DNA of 60,972 nucleotides from Lachnospiraceae bacterium (GTDB taxonomy: Bacteria; Bacillota; Clostridia; Lachnospirales; Lachnospiraceae), in the NCBI GenBank assembly GCA_016288495.1, contig JAEEZH010000025.1, forward strand, positions 1 to 60,972, written 5' to 3'. Shown here one piece after another: positions 16,879 through 24,438 of this stretch. The notes beneath the pieces were generated by a model, which was given only the letters and a program-made list of their open reading frames with translations, did not search any database and was not told where the DNA came from. Numbering within the stretch: position 1 is the stretch's first letter; every line of letters starts with the position of its first letter. The translations under genes and the position numbers were made by a program.

Positions 16879-17916
16879 GTGAAAAAGATTCTTTCGATTA
16901 TGATCGCTGCTGTTATGCTTTTGTGCAGTCTTTCAGCGTGCGGTTCGGAAATAAATATAGCAAAAGCAGATGTTCCGGGTGATAAAGAGCTCCGGATAGT
17001 AACCACTATTTTTCCTGAGTATGACTGGGTCATGAACATCTTGGGAGATAATCCGGCAAATGCAAAGGTCACGATGCTTTTGGATAACGGCGTCGATCTT
17101 CACAGCTTTCAGCCTACTGCTGATGATATTCTGAAGATATCGACTTGTGACATGTTCATATATGTAGGCGGTGAATCTGATGAATGGGTAGAAGATGCAC
17201 TCAAGGAAGCTGTAAATAAAGATATGGTGGTGATCGATCTGTTGGAGGCCCTCGGAGATTCCGTAAAGGAAGAAGAGATGGTAGAGGGAATGCAGGAAGA
17301 CGAACACGAACACGAGCACGAGGATGAACACGAAGGAGAGGACGGACATGAGCATGAAGATGAAGAGATCGAATATGATGAACATGTATGGCTGTCCCTT
17401 CGCAATGCAGCAGTATTGACAGAGATCATTTCAAATGAGCTGCAGAAAAAAGATGCGAAAAATGCACAGGTATATAAGACGAATGCTGATTCATATATAG
17501 AAAAGCTAAATGCTCTTGATAAACAGTACAGTGATGCTGTATCAAAAGCCGGGGTCAGGACGCTTTTGTTTGGAGACCGTTTCCCCTTCCGTTATCTCAC
17601 GGACGATTATGGCCTTGATTATTATGCGGCATTTGTCGGATGCTCAGCCGAAACCGAGGCAAGCTTTGAAACGATCACATTCCTGGCAGGCAAAGCAGAT
17701 GAGCTCTCGTTACATACCGTTATGACTATTGAAGGATCCGATCACAGGATCGCAGAGACGATCGTGCAAAACACTGCAGGTAAAGATCAGCAGATCCTTA
17801 CAATGGATTCTCTTCAGTCTGTAACATCAAAGGATGTTGAGAATGGTACAACATATCTTTCCGTTATGGAAAATAATCTTTCCGTCCTCAAAGAGGCATT
17901 AAAACAGGAGGAATGA
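16879..17916 (+). CDS. znuA: Zinc ABC transporter substrate-binding lipoprotein
   Basis: A 345-residue cluster A-I metal-binding lipoprotein that captures zinc (or manganese) outside the cell and hands it to ZnuBC. The signal ends in a lipobox LSAC at about residue 20, so Cys is lipidated. The N-lobe has VTTIFPEYDWV and NGVDLHSFQPT (metal-ligand His). A His/Asp/Glu-rich loop at about 140-165 (EDEHEHEHEDEHEGEDGHEH) is the mark of zinc binders, and DEHVWLS follows with another ligand. The start is GTG with ACGGAGG upstream. The order zur-znuA-znuC-znuB with 4-8 base overlaps or short gaps shows one operon. Confidence 0.93.
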   Translation: MKKILSIMIAAVMLLCSLSACGSEINIAKADVPGDKELRIVTTIFPEYDWVMNILGDNPANAKVTMLLDNGVDLHSFQPTADDILKISTCDMFIYVGGESDEWVEDALKEAVNKDMVVIDLLEALGDSVKEEEMVEGMQEDEHEHEHEDEHEGEDGHEHEDEEIEYDEHVWLSLRNAAVLTEIISNELQKKDAKNAQVYKTNADSYIEKLNALDKQYSDAVSKAGVRTLLFGDRFPFRYLTDDYGLDYYAAFVGCSAETEASFETITFLAGKADELSLHTVMTIEGSDHRIAETIVQNTAGKDQQILTMDSLQSVTSKDVENGTTYLSVMENNLSVLKEALKQEE

Positions 17917-17918
17917 TC

Positions 17919-18638
17919 ATGGCTCTCATCACCGCGACGGATCTGTCGCTTGGATATGACTCACAGGTGATCGTCAGCAACCTAAATTTTTCCGTAAAAC
18001 AGGGGGATTACCTGTGTATTGTCGGAGAAAACGGTTCAGGTAAGACCACCCTTATAAAAACATTATTACATCTTCAGGAGCCGATAAGCGGACAGATCAG
18101 TAACGGTGACGGACTGAAAAAAAATGAGATCGGATATCTGCCGCAGCAAACGATAGTTCAAAAAGACTTCCCGGCATCCGTAAGAGAGATCGTTCTCTCC
18201 GGATGCCAGGGCCGCTGCGGTCTGCGTCCTTTTTACAATAAAGAAGAAAAGATGCTTGCAAAAAAGAATATGGAGCGGATGGGAATATCGGATCTTGCAA
18301 AGAAATGCTACAGAAACCTTTCCGGAGGACAACAGCAAAGAGTTCTTCTTGCCAGAGCGTTATGTGCGACAGGAAAGGTATTACTCCTTGATGAACCTGT
18401 GGCCGGGCTGGACCCTGTCGTTACATCACAGATGTATGAATTGATCGAAGGACTAAACAAAGAAGGTATCACTATTATCATGATCTCACATGACATAGCT
18501 TCTGCAGTCAGATATGCCAGCCATATCCTTCATATAGGTGACCGGATATTTTTCGGCACTAAAGAGGATTATCTGAAAAGTGAAGAGGGGCAATTGTTTA
18601 CGGAACAGCAGAACGGAGGTGACGTAAATAATGGATAA
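17919..18638 (+). CDS. znuC: Zinc ABC transporter ATP-binding protein
   Basis: A 239-residue ABC ATPase that powers zinc uptake with ZnuB. Walker A is GENGSGKTT near residue 39, the signature is LSGGQQQRVLLARAL near 137, and Walker B is VLLLDEPVAGLD. The H-loop is MISHD. I chose the ATG at 17919: AGGAGG at 17906-17911 is seven bases before it, whereas the ATG at 17913 is too close. It begins just beyond the znuA stop and overlaps znuB by eight bases, giving tight coupling. Length is normal for the metal-type subfamily. Confidence 0.93.
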   Translation: MALITATDLSLGYDSQVIVSNLNFSVKQGDYLCIVGENGSGKTTLIKTLLHLQEPISGQISNGDGLKKNEIGYLPQQTIVQKDFPASVREIVLSGCQGRCGLRPFYNKEEKMLAKKNMERMGISDLAKKCYRNLSGGQQQRVLLARALCATGKVLLLDEPVAGLDPVVTSQMYELIEGLNKEGITIIMISHDIASAVRYASHILHIGDRIFFGTKEDYLKSEEGQLFTEQQNGGDVNNG

Positions 18639-19473
18639 ACTTATCATGTATCTGCAATATCCGTTTGTCAGATATGCTCTGCTGGTCGGAATACTGATCG
18701 CCATGTGTTCCTCCTTGCTTGGCGTGACACTGGTACTCAGAAGGTTTTCTTTTATCGGGGACGGTCTTTCACATGTAGCCTTTGGGGCAATATCCATTGC
18801 AGCTGTTTTACATCTGACAAATAAAATGCTCATCATATTGCCTGTCACCGTGATCAGTGCGATACTGCTTCTTCGTACCGGACAGAACACAAAGATAAAG
18901 GGAGATGCAGCCATAGCCATGATATCCGTAAGCGCGCTGGCTTTTGGCTATCTTATCATGAATATTTTTTCCACATCTTCAAACCTTGCCGGAGATGTAT
19001 GCTCAACACTGTTCGGTTCAACATCCATTCTGACACTGACTTCATTGGAGGTACGGATCTGTATAATTCTGTCAATTGTGGTGTTACTGGTATTTATCCT
19101 TTTTTACAATAAAATATTTGCGGTTACTTTTGACGAGGTATTTTCCAGATCGGCCGGTGTAAAAGCCGATGTTTATAATCTGATGATCGCAATAGTGATC
19201 GCAGTCATAATCGTACTTGCAATGAACCTGGTCGGTTCGCTTTTAATATCTGCGCTTGTGATCTTTCCGGCGCTGTCGGCCATGCGGATATTTAACAATT
19301 TCAAGGCCGTTACAATATGTTCCGTCATTCTGTCGGTGATCTGTGCTTTAGGCGGGATCATTATATCCATTCTGGCAGGAACACCCGTCGGATCGACTAT
19401 CGTAGCTGTTGAGGCTCTGGTATTCGCCGGCTGCTGTATTATCGGTTCACTCACCGGAGGTGTAGATAGATGA
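18631..19473 (+). CDS. znuB: Zinc ABC transporter permease
   Basis: A 280-residue integral membrane protein of the ABC-3 family with about eight to nine hydrophobic helices. It forms the channel for zinc taken from ZnuA. The family loop GDGLSHVAFGAI is near residue 47, and LLISALVIFPALSAM near residue 205 is the conserved ALLISPAA-like stretch of these permeases. It is the last gene of the operon and overlaps znuC. A weak hairpin (19478-19500) follows the stop within five bases. Confidence 0.92.
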   Translation: MDKLIMYLQYPFVRYALLVGILIAMCSSLLGVTLVLRRFSFIGDGLSHVAFGAISIAAVLHLTNKMLIILPVTVISAILLLRTGQNTKIKGDAAIAMISVSALAFGYLIMNIFSTSSNLAGDVCSTLFGSTSILTLTSLEVRICIILSIVVLLVFILFYNKIFAVTFDEVFSRSAGVKADVYNLMIAIVIAVIIVLAMNLVGSLLISALVIFPALSAMRIFNNFKAVTICSVILSVICALGGIIISILAGTPVGSTIVAVEALVFAGCCIIGSLTGGVDR

Positions 19474-19477
19474 AGAT

Positions 19478-19500
19478 ACAGGATTAAGAAGACATCCTGT
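19478..19500 (+). terminator. Weak hairpin after znuB
   Basis: ACAGGAT and ATCCTGT pair across a nine-base loop and are followed by TATATTTG. The stem is short and AT-rich and the T-run is broken, so termination is only plausible. Confidence 0.35.
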
Positions 19501-19627
19501 TATATTTGCGCATAATCCTGATTTATGATAAACTGTTCTGCGTTGCGTTTTAATTTCACAAAATGGCATCGCGGCGTTTACATCTGTCAGACAGATACAG
19601 CCTGGTGCCGGACATAGAGGTATGACC

Positions 19628-21163
19628 ATGGAAAAAATATGTATCATCTTAGCGATAGTTGTTTACCTCGTGGTTCTTCTGTATCTGGGATTCAAATATT
19701 CCAGGAAAAACCTGAGCGTCAGTGACTACTATCTGGGCGGCAGAAAACTGGGTCCTTATGTGACTGCCATGAGCGCGGAGGCTTCCGATATGTCCTCCTG
19801 GCTCCTTCTGGGCTTGCCCGGCGTAGCATATGCCAGCGGTATCTGCGATGCTTTCTGGACAGCTTTGGGACTTGGGATCGGAACATATCTTAACTGGCTG
19901 CTCTGCGCCAGAAGACTTCGTCACTATACAGAGATCACCGGTTCCGTGACGGTCCCCGATTTTTTTGAGAACCGTTTCAAGGATGAATCTCACATCCTTA
20001 TGGCAGTTTCCGCTATAGTGATCGTGATCTTTTTCATTCCCTATACAGGATCGGGCTTTGCGGCCTGCGGAAAGCTTTTCTCATCGCTTTTCGGTATAGA
20101 TTATTTTGTTGCAATGATCATCTCGGCGATCATAATCGTGACCTATACGGCAGCCGGCGGCTTTCTGGCTGCTTCCACCACAGACTTTATCCAGTCGGTG
20201 GTGATGTCCGTAGCTCTCATCTGTGTGGTATGCTTCGGAGTTAAATGCTGCGGTTCTCCCGCAGCGATCTCGGATTATTCCAATTCCCTTGACGGATATA
20301 TGAGCATCACATCCATGTTCTCCGATTCCGGTGCCGTCGCTTACGGTCCCATAACCGTTATCTCTACCATGGCCTGGGGACTGGGATATTTCGGTATGCC
20401 CCACATCCTCTTAAGATTCATGGCTATAGAGGATCCCAAAAAGATCAAACTGTCACGCCGTATCGGTACCGTATGGGTGTTCATCGCCATGTCGGTAGCC
20501 ATTATCATCGGAGTGATCGCCAGATGCATGTCCCATGTGGGTGTTCTCGGCGGCGGCAGCGACAATTTCCTTGCAGATCCCGAGACCGCAGTCATCGAGA
20601 TCGCGAATCTGCTTTCCACTCACGGTGTGATCCCCGCCCTTTTGGCCGGCGTGATCATGGCCGGCATTCTGGCCTGCACCATGTCCACCTGTGATTCGCA
20701 GCTTCTGGCTGCTTCATCTTCCATTTCAGAAAATATCCTGGTTTCAGTTCTGGGTGTCAAAGTAGATGAGAAGAAAAAGATGATAATCGCCAGAATAACT
20801 CTGGTGATCATTTCAATAATCGGAATGGTGATCGCAAAGGATCCCGCCAGCTCGGTTTTCAAGATCGTATCCTTTGCATGGGCAGGCTTCGGCGGCGCCT
20901 TCGGTCCCGTCATGCTGCTGGCTCTTTTCTGGAAGAGGACCAATGCTCCCGGCGCCATCGCCGGTATGATAAGCGGCGGTGTTATGATCTTTGTGTGGAA
21001 ATTCCTGGTAAGGCCTATGGGCGGTGCACTGGACATCTACGAGCTGCTTCCCGCATTCATCGTGAGCCTTGTCTTCACCGTAGTGGTGAGCCTTCTTACC
21101 AAGGAGCCTGATAAAGATATCATCAGGGAATTCGATAGAGTAGATTCTCTGTGTAAGGGATAA
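19628..21163 (+). CDS. putP: Sodium/proline symporter
   Basis: A 511-residue sodium:solute symporter with 12-13 membrane helices. Its sequence follows PutP: SDYYLGGRKLGPYVTAMSAE, ASDMSSWLLLGLPG, AFGGAFGP and FWKRTNAPGAIAGMISGG. PutP imports L-proline with Na+ for nutrition or osmoprotection; related pantothenate or other symporters differ in the first helices. I use the ATG at 19628 because AGAGGT at 19616-19621 is six bases before it; the ATG at 19622 touches the ribosome site. Upstream there is a small dyad ATCTGT-CAG-ACAGAT at 19582-19596 that could be an operator. It converges on the Maf gene, with a long hairpin between them. Confidence 0.9.
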   Translation: MEKICIILAIVVYLVVLLYLGFKYSRKNLSVSDYYLGGRKLGPYVTAMSAEASDMSSWLLLGLPGVAYASGICDAFWTALGLGIGTYLNWLLCARRLRHYTEITGSVTVPDFFENRFKDESHILMAVSAIVIVIFFIPYTGSGFAACGKLFSSLFGIDYFVAMIISAIIIVTYTAAGGFLAASTTDFIQSVVMSVALICVVCFGVKCCGSPAAISDYSNSLDGYMSITSMFSDSGAVAYGPITVISTMAWGLGYFGMPHILLRFMAIEDPKKIKLSRRIGTVWVFIAMSVAIIIGVIARCMSHVGVLGGGSDNFLADPETAVIEIANLLSTHGVIPALLAGVIMAGILACTMSTCDSQLLAASSSISENILVSVLGVKVDEKKKMIIARITLVIISIIGMVIAKDPASSVFKIVSFAWAGFGGAFGPVMLLALFWKRTNAPGAIAGMISGGVMIFVWKFLVRPMGGALDIYELLPAFIVSLVFTVVVSLLTKEPDKDIIREFDRVDSLCKG

Positions 21164-21181
21164 TCCCAAGATAAGCATTCC

Positions 21182-21232
21182 AGCGAAAGCATGCTTTTCG
21201 ATCATCATTTGACCGAAAAGCATGCTTTCGCT
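21182..21232. terminator. Large perfect hairpin between convergent genes
   Basis: AGCGAAAGCATGCTTTTCG at 21182-21200 pairs perfectly (19 bp) with 21214-21232 across a 13-base loop. It lies between the convergent putP and Maf genes and probably terminates both ways, although neither side has a strong T-run. Confidence 0.65.
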
Positions 21233-21258
21233 AGTTGATTATTATGCGAACTTTTTGA

Positions 21259-23097
21259 TCAATCTGACTTCTTCACCTCTTCCATCAGCGTGATCCCCTT
21301 CTTAATGATCTCAAAATACTCCCGTCCGTTCCTGACTCCCGCCAGAAGTTCGGCACGTTCGTCATCTTCACTGCGATAAGCCCGGTCCATGATCTGCGTC
21401 ATTTCCTCCTGAACCAGACATTCCACATAGTACATGATGCCCCGGTCCTTTATATCGGCCGATATCTCCTGGGTCCTCTGAAACAGCTTTGAGAATCTCG
21501 GATTCCTGTATTTATTCTCTATGACCAGCTTTTCCATTTCATCATAGATCTTAAGCGCCTCTCTGACCTGCTCAGCCAGATAACCCAGTTCTCCCAGAGT
21601 CTCATCCATATATTTCATGAACCCGGCTCTCTCGTTCTCATCCATCAAAGGCTTTGCCTCTGCAAAAAATGCCTCCGCATCAAAATCCATATCACGTATG
21701 CCTTCAACAGCCTCTGCCAGAGTCATGCTGATACAGCCTTCAATGGCAGCTCCGCCTTCGGTCGCATTTATAACCTTTATATCCGGACGCGAAGCTATCT
21801 TTCGCTCAAACCACTTCCTGTAAGTGACAAACTCCCCGGAAGAACGGATCATATCACCATAGTATCCCGGAACCATACACTCATTGACAGTCAGATCCAT
21901 ATCCCATGAAGCCCTCAGACTTCCCTCGGCATGACTCTTATCACCGGTGTAAGCCAGATCCTGGCCCACCAGGATAAAATTTGTGACACCGATCTCCAGG
22001 AGAAAACTCATGGCCGTGTTAGCCACACTTCCTCCCGTCTTTAATCTGGGCAGGTTTATCCCATGATCCTTCAGATATGCTTCTATATGCGGATCCTCAC
22101 CCTTTTCAAAAAACAGCGGCGACTTTTGCCCTTCAAAAGCCACAGCAGTAGTGTTTATGTCACAGCCCATGGCTATGTTCTTGATCAGCGGATTCGTGAA
22201 GTGTCCCGGATTCTTTTTCGCATCCACACAAAAGAAAATATCCGGCATGATCCCGTGATTCAAAAGCACCGAGACCGCAGAATCCGCAGCCGCGATGATC
22301 CCATGACCCTTTGCCGCCTTAAGCTGCTCCACGTTTTTTGAAAGAGAAGGGCCGCTTGATACGATGATACCGCTCACGCCTTCCTTTAATGCCGGTTTCA
22401 GGGAATCGATGCTTCGGCTCATTGAAAGAAGCGGTGCATTGTTAAAGGCGTTTGTCACAAAACTTTTTCCGAAACGTGTCATCACATTCCGGTTTGCCCG
22501 CATATAATTTATGACCTCATTAAGTGTTGAATGAAAATACTCCCGCTCTTCGGGATAGAGCCGCCTGTAATTCATATATTCGATTATCTGCAGTATCTCC
22601 AGATCCGTATATTCCAGATTTGCCGCACTCACATAATACAGATCACCTTCAGATTCGATCACATCCTCCGTCTGGGGAAACATAATGATCACTCTCTTAT
22701 CCGAAATGATCCGGGACAGATCAAAATATTCGATCACGTATCTGAACAGCATACAATCCGGTTCATATATCAGCAGCATGGAATCCTGCGACATTCTGTC
22801 CAGGATACGATGGGCATACATTCCGTTTCCCATGCCGAACATGATATATTTGGAATTGAATTCATCATCCAGGGACTTCTCCCAGATATCCAGCAATGCT
22901 CCGGAATCATACATGGAATCCAGATTAAATACCGTATCATCCTTTATCCCGAATAAAACATGACGCCCTGCTATCTCCTCGCTTCCGAAGGACGGAAACT
23001 CGGGAAAACACTCAGAGCACCTGTTCATCAGTTCAAGGATCAGCGGACGTGACTCAAGTGCCCTCATATTTTTATCGTATACCGAATTTGAACTCAT
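21259..23097 (-). CDS. DUF115 motility accessory factor (Maf), flagellin glycosyltransferase
   Basis: A 612-residue protein of the motility-associated factor family (DUF115/MAF_flag10). The core domain has GIIVSSGPSLSKNVEQL near residue 240, AADSAVSVLLNHGIMPDIF, and FILVGQDLAYTGDKSHAEG near residue 375. The fold resembles a GT-A-type transferase or pterin pyrophosphokinase. In Campylobacter, Aeromonas and Clostridia Maf proteins attach nonulosonic acids or other sugars to serine and threonine of flagellin. A long helical C-terminal part may bind flagellin. It overlaps the small gene upstream by four bases. The NeuB-like gene at 13451 may supply its sugar (inference). Confidence 0.9.
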   Translation of the reverse strand: MSSNSVYDKNMRALESRPLILELMNRCSECFPEFPSFGSEEIAGRHVLFGIKDDTVFNLDSMYDSGALLDIWEKSLDDEFNSKYIMFGMGNGMYAHRILDRMSQDSMLLIYEPDCMLFRYVIEYFDLSRIISDKRVIIMFPQTEDVIESEGDLYYVSAANLEYTDLEILQIIEYMNYRRLYPEEREYFHSTLNEVINYMRANRNVMTRFGKSFVTNAFNNAPLLSMSRSIDSLKPALKEGVSGIIVSSGPSLSKNVEQLKAAKGHGIIAAADSAVSVLLNHGIMPDIFFCVDAKKNPGHFTNPLIKNIAMGCDINTTAVAFEGQKSPLFFEKGEDPHIEAYLKDHGINLPRLKTGGSVANTAMSFLLEIGVTNFILVGQDLAYTGDKSHAEGSLRASWDMDLTVNECMVPGYYGDMIRSSGEFVTYRKWFERKIASRPDIKVINATEGGAAIEGCISMTLAEAVEGIRDMDFDAEAFFAEAKPLMDENERAGFMKYMDETLGELGYLAEQVREALKIYDEMEKLVIENKYRNPRFSKLFQRTQEISADIKDRGIMYYVECLVQEEMTQIMDRAYRSEDDERAELLAGVRNGREYFEIIKKGITLMEEVKKSD

Positions 23098-23426
23098 GCG
23101 ATCCCTGCCTCCTTTACCTTCTGTTTAAGAAGCTCAAGGTTACCCAAAAGCTCAAACTTCAAAGCATCCGCTGCCAGGAAATAATCACCTCTGCCCAGAG
23201 CATCCAGAATACGTTTAAGCTGCTCCGGCCAATAAGTCACATCATCCTTTTGATCGGACATCCTCTCGTCGGAATATACCTCCATGACCGCAGGCAGAGC
23301 CTCTGTCAGAGCAGCCGATAAGATATGCATATCTCCCACTATCCTGCTTTCGTTTGTACTCATCAGGATCAGCAGATATTCGTCTATGCTCTTTTCCAGA
23401 TTATCGATAGTCTGAATTATTTCCAT
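23094..23426 (-). CDS. Small helical protein coupled to the Maf gene
   Basis: A 110-residue, largely helical acidic protein. I place the start at the ATG at 23426, where AAGGAG is six bases upstream; a start at 23444 would include that site. The sequence starts MEIIQTIDNLEKSIDEYL and ends LLGNLELLKQKVKEAGIA. No motif is recognised. It overlaps the Maf gene by four bases (ATGA type), so the two are made together. It may be a partner or chaperone of the glycosyltransferase, but that is guessed from position only. Copy 5 of the repeat lies just before it. Confidence 0.7.
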   Translation of the reverse strand: MEIIQTIDNLEKSIDEYLLILMSTNESRIVGDMHILSAALTEALPAVMEVYSDERMSDQKDDVTYWPEQLKRILDALGRGDYFLAADALKFELLGNLELLKQKVKEAGIA

Positions 23427-23442
23427 GCTTTGCTCCTTTTTC

Positions 23443-23472
23443 ATATCCTTCGCTAATGTCCTGAGGATGACA
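23443..23472. repeat. Palindromic intergenic repeat, copy 5 (left half variant)
   Basis: ATATCCTTCGCTAATGTCCT then GAGGATGACA. It shares the TTCGCTAATGTCCT segment with the full element at 31638 and seems to be that element with its middle deleted. Confidence 0.75.
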
Positions 23473-23515
23473 GTGGGGACCGGATATCTGCTTCTCCCGG
23501 CTTATTCCACGAAAT

Positions 23516-23540
23516 AAGGGGTGTCCGAAGGACACCCCTT
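23516..23540 (-). terminator. Terminator after the flaG-fliD-fliS operon
   Basis: AAGGGGTGTC and GACACCCCTT pair with an extra C-G and a three-base loop. On the minus strand the stem is followed by ATTTCG. It lies ten bases beyond the stop of the chaperone-like gene and separates that operon from the Maf gene. Confidence 0.7.
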
Positions 23541-23551
23541 TGACCCCATAT

Positions 23552-24031
23552 CTAAAATTTATGATCCATATACTGTGCATCCTGTACGCTGCCCCCCGTC
23601 ATGCTCTTGTAGTAGCCGTTAGCTACCTGCATGCTGTTTCTGGACTGGCGCACCTTTTGATGCTCACTCCTGAATCTGTTTTTAAATTTAGTGTCATTAC
23701 GCCTTTCCGTAGCCTCCAGTGATGTGCCCAGATTCGTGATCTCCGTGATCAGCGTCTGCATATCCCTGATCTCTTCCACATGTGCGGACCGGTCATTCAG
23801 CAAAGTCTGTCTGGCTCTGTCATATACGGCTTCAAATCCGCTGTCCAGGAATCTCAGATCCACTATCAGCTTTGATTTCTCATCCATTATGGAATCAAAC
23901 GCGTCCATATCAAACTCCGGCTGATCCAGGATAGAACTTTGTTCCATACTTTTTCCGATGAGATCATTCAGGACTATGATCTTTTTCCTGAGGCTTTCTA
24001 TCAGAATAGCAATATAGTTTTTTGTACTCAA
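23552..24031 (-). CDS. Flagellar chaperone-like helical protein
   Basis: A 159-residue helical protein, third after fliD and fliS in the leftward operon. The start appears to be TTG at 24031 (TTG AGT ACA), with AAGGGG about ten bases before; no better ATG is near. It reads as a coiled helix bundle: IAILIESLRKKIIVLNDLI, then MDAFDSIMDEKSKLIVDLRF, resembling the FlgN/FliT type of export chaperone in pattern (five-helix, charged, 'one-of-many flagellar small' genes). The C-terminus SMQVANGYYKSM is basic and polar. I cannot assign it beyond position. A clear terminator follows. Confidence 0.65.
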   Translation of the reverse strand: MSTKNYIAILIESLRKKIIVLNDLIGKSMEQSSILDQPEFDMDAFDSIMDEKSKLIVDLRFLDSGFEAVYDRARQTLLNDRSAHVEEIRDMQTLITEITNLGTSLEATERRNDTKFKNRFRSEHQKVRQSRNSMQVANGYYKSMTGGSVQDAQYMDHKF

Positions 24032-24044
24032 CGGTCAGATCCCC

Positions 24045-24419
24045 TTACTTACCTGCAGTTCTCATTACCTCTTTCCAGGTATCCCTCATGGTGCGAAGAT
24101 GCGTTATCGCCTCTTCCAGAGGCTCTTTTCTCTTGTAGGTATTTGCCTCCACCAGAAGTTTGCGGATATAGGTATAAACATTATCAAAATCCTGAGCCAC
24201 GGGATATTTATGATTAAGGGTGGCCCGGAACTCATCTATTATGTCCTGTGCCCTTCGCAGATTGTTATGAGCCTTCTGAATATCATTCTGCTCTATACCC
24301 GTCATGGCTACATTGCAGAATCTGATAGCGCCCTCATAAAGCATGAGCGTCAGCTCTCCGGGAGACGCAGTCATGATCTTGTTGTTCTGATACTGCTCGT
24401 AAGGATTATTCATTGCCAT
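24045..24419 (-). CDS. fliS: Flagellar export chaperone FliS
   Basis: A 124-residue FliS. It binds the C-terminus of flagellin in the cytoplasm and keeps it from polymerising before export. The family signature is NPYEQYQNNKIMTASPGELTLMLYEGAIRF at the start, in shortened form NPYEQYQNNKIMTAS then ELTLMLYEGAIRF, with the final TWKEVM helix. I place the start at the ATG at 24419 because AAGGAG lies 11 bases upstream; a GTG at 24431 overlaps that site. It lies 20 bases after fliD. A second FliS-like gene is beside the flagellin gene at 41326. Confidence 0.92.
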   Translation of the reverse strand: MAMNNPYEQYQNNKIMTASPGELTLMLYEGAIRFCNVAMTGIEQNDIQKAHNNLRRAQDIIDEFRATLNHKYPVAQDFDNVYTYIRKLLVEANTYKRKEPLEEAITHLRTMRDTWKEVMRTAGK

Positions 24420-24438
24420 TTGAAAATACACTCCTTAA

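Noticed and set aside
19582-19596. ATCTGT-CAG-ACAGAT dyad before putP as a defined operator
   Set aside because: A six-base dyad this short occurs by chance and no partner regulator is nearby.
23427-23515. Separate promoter for the Maf gene pair
   Set aside because: I could not find a matching SigA or sigma-28 pair; the repeat and terminator fill most of this gap.
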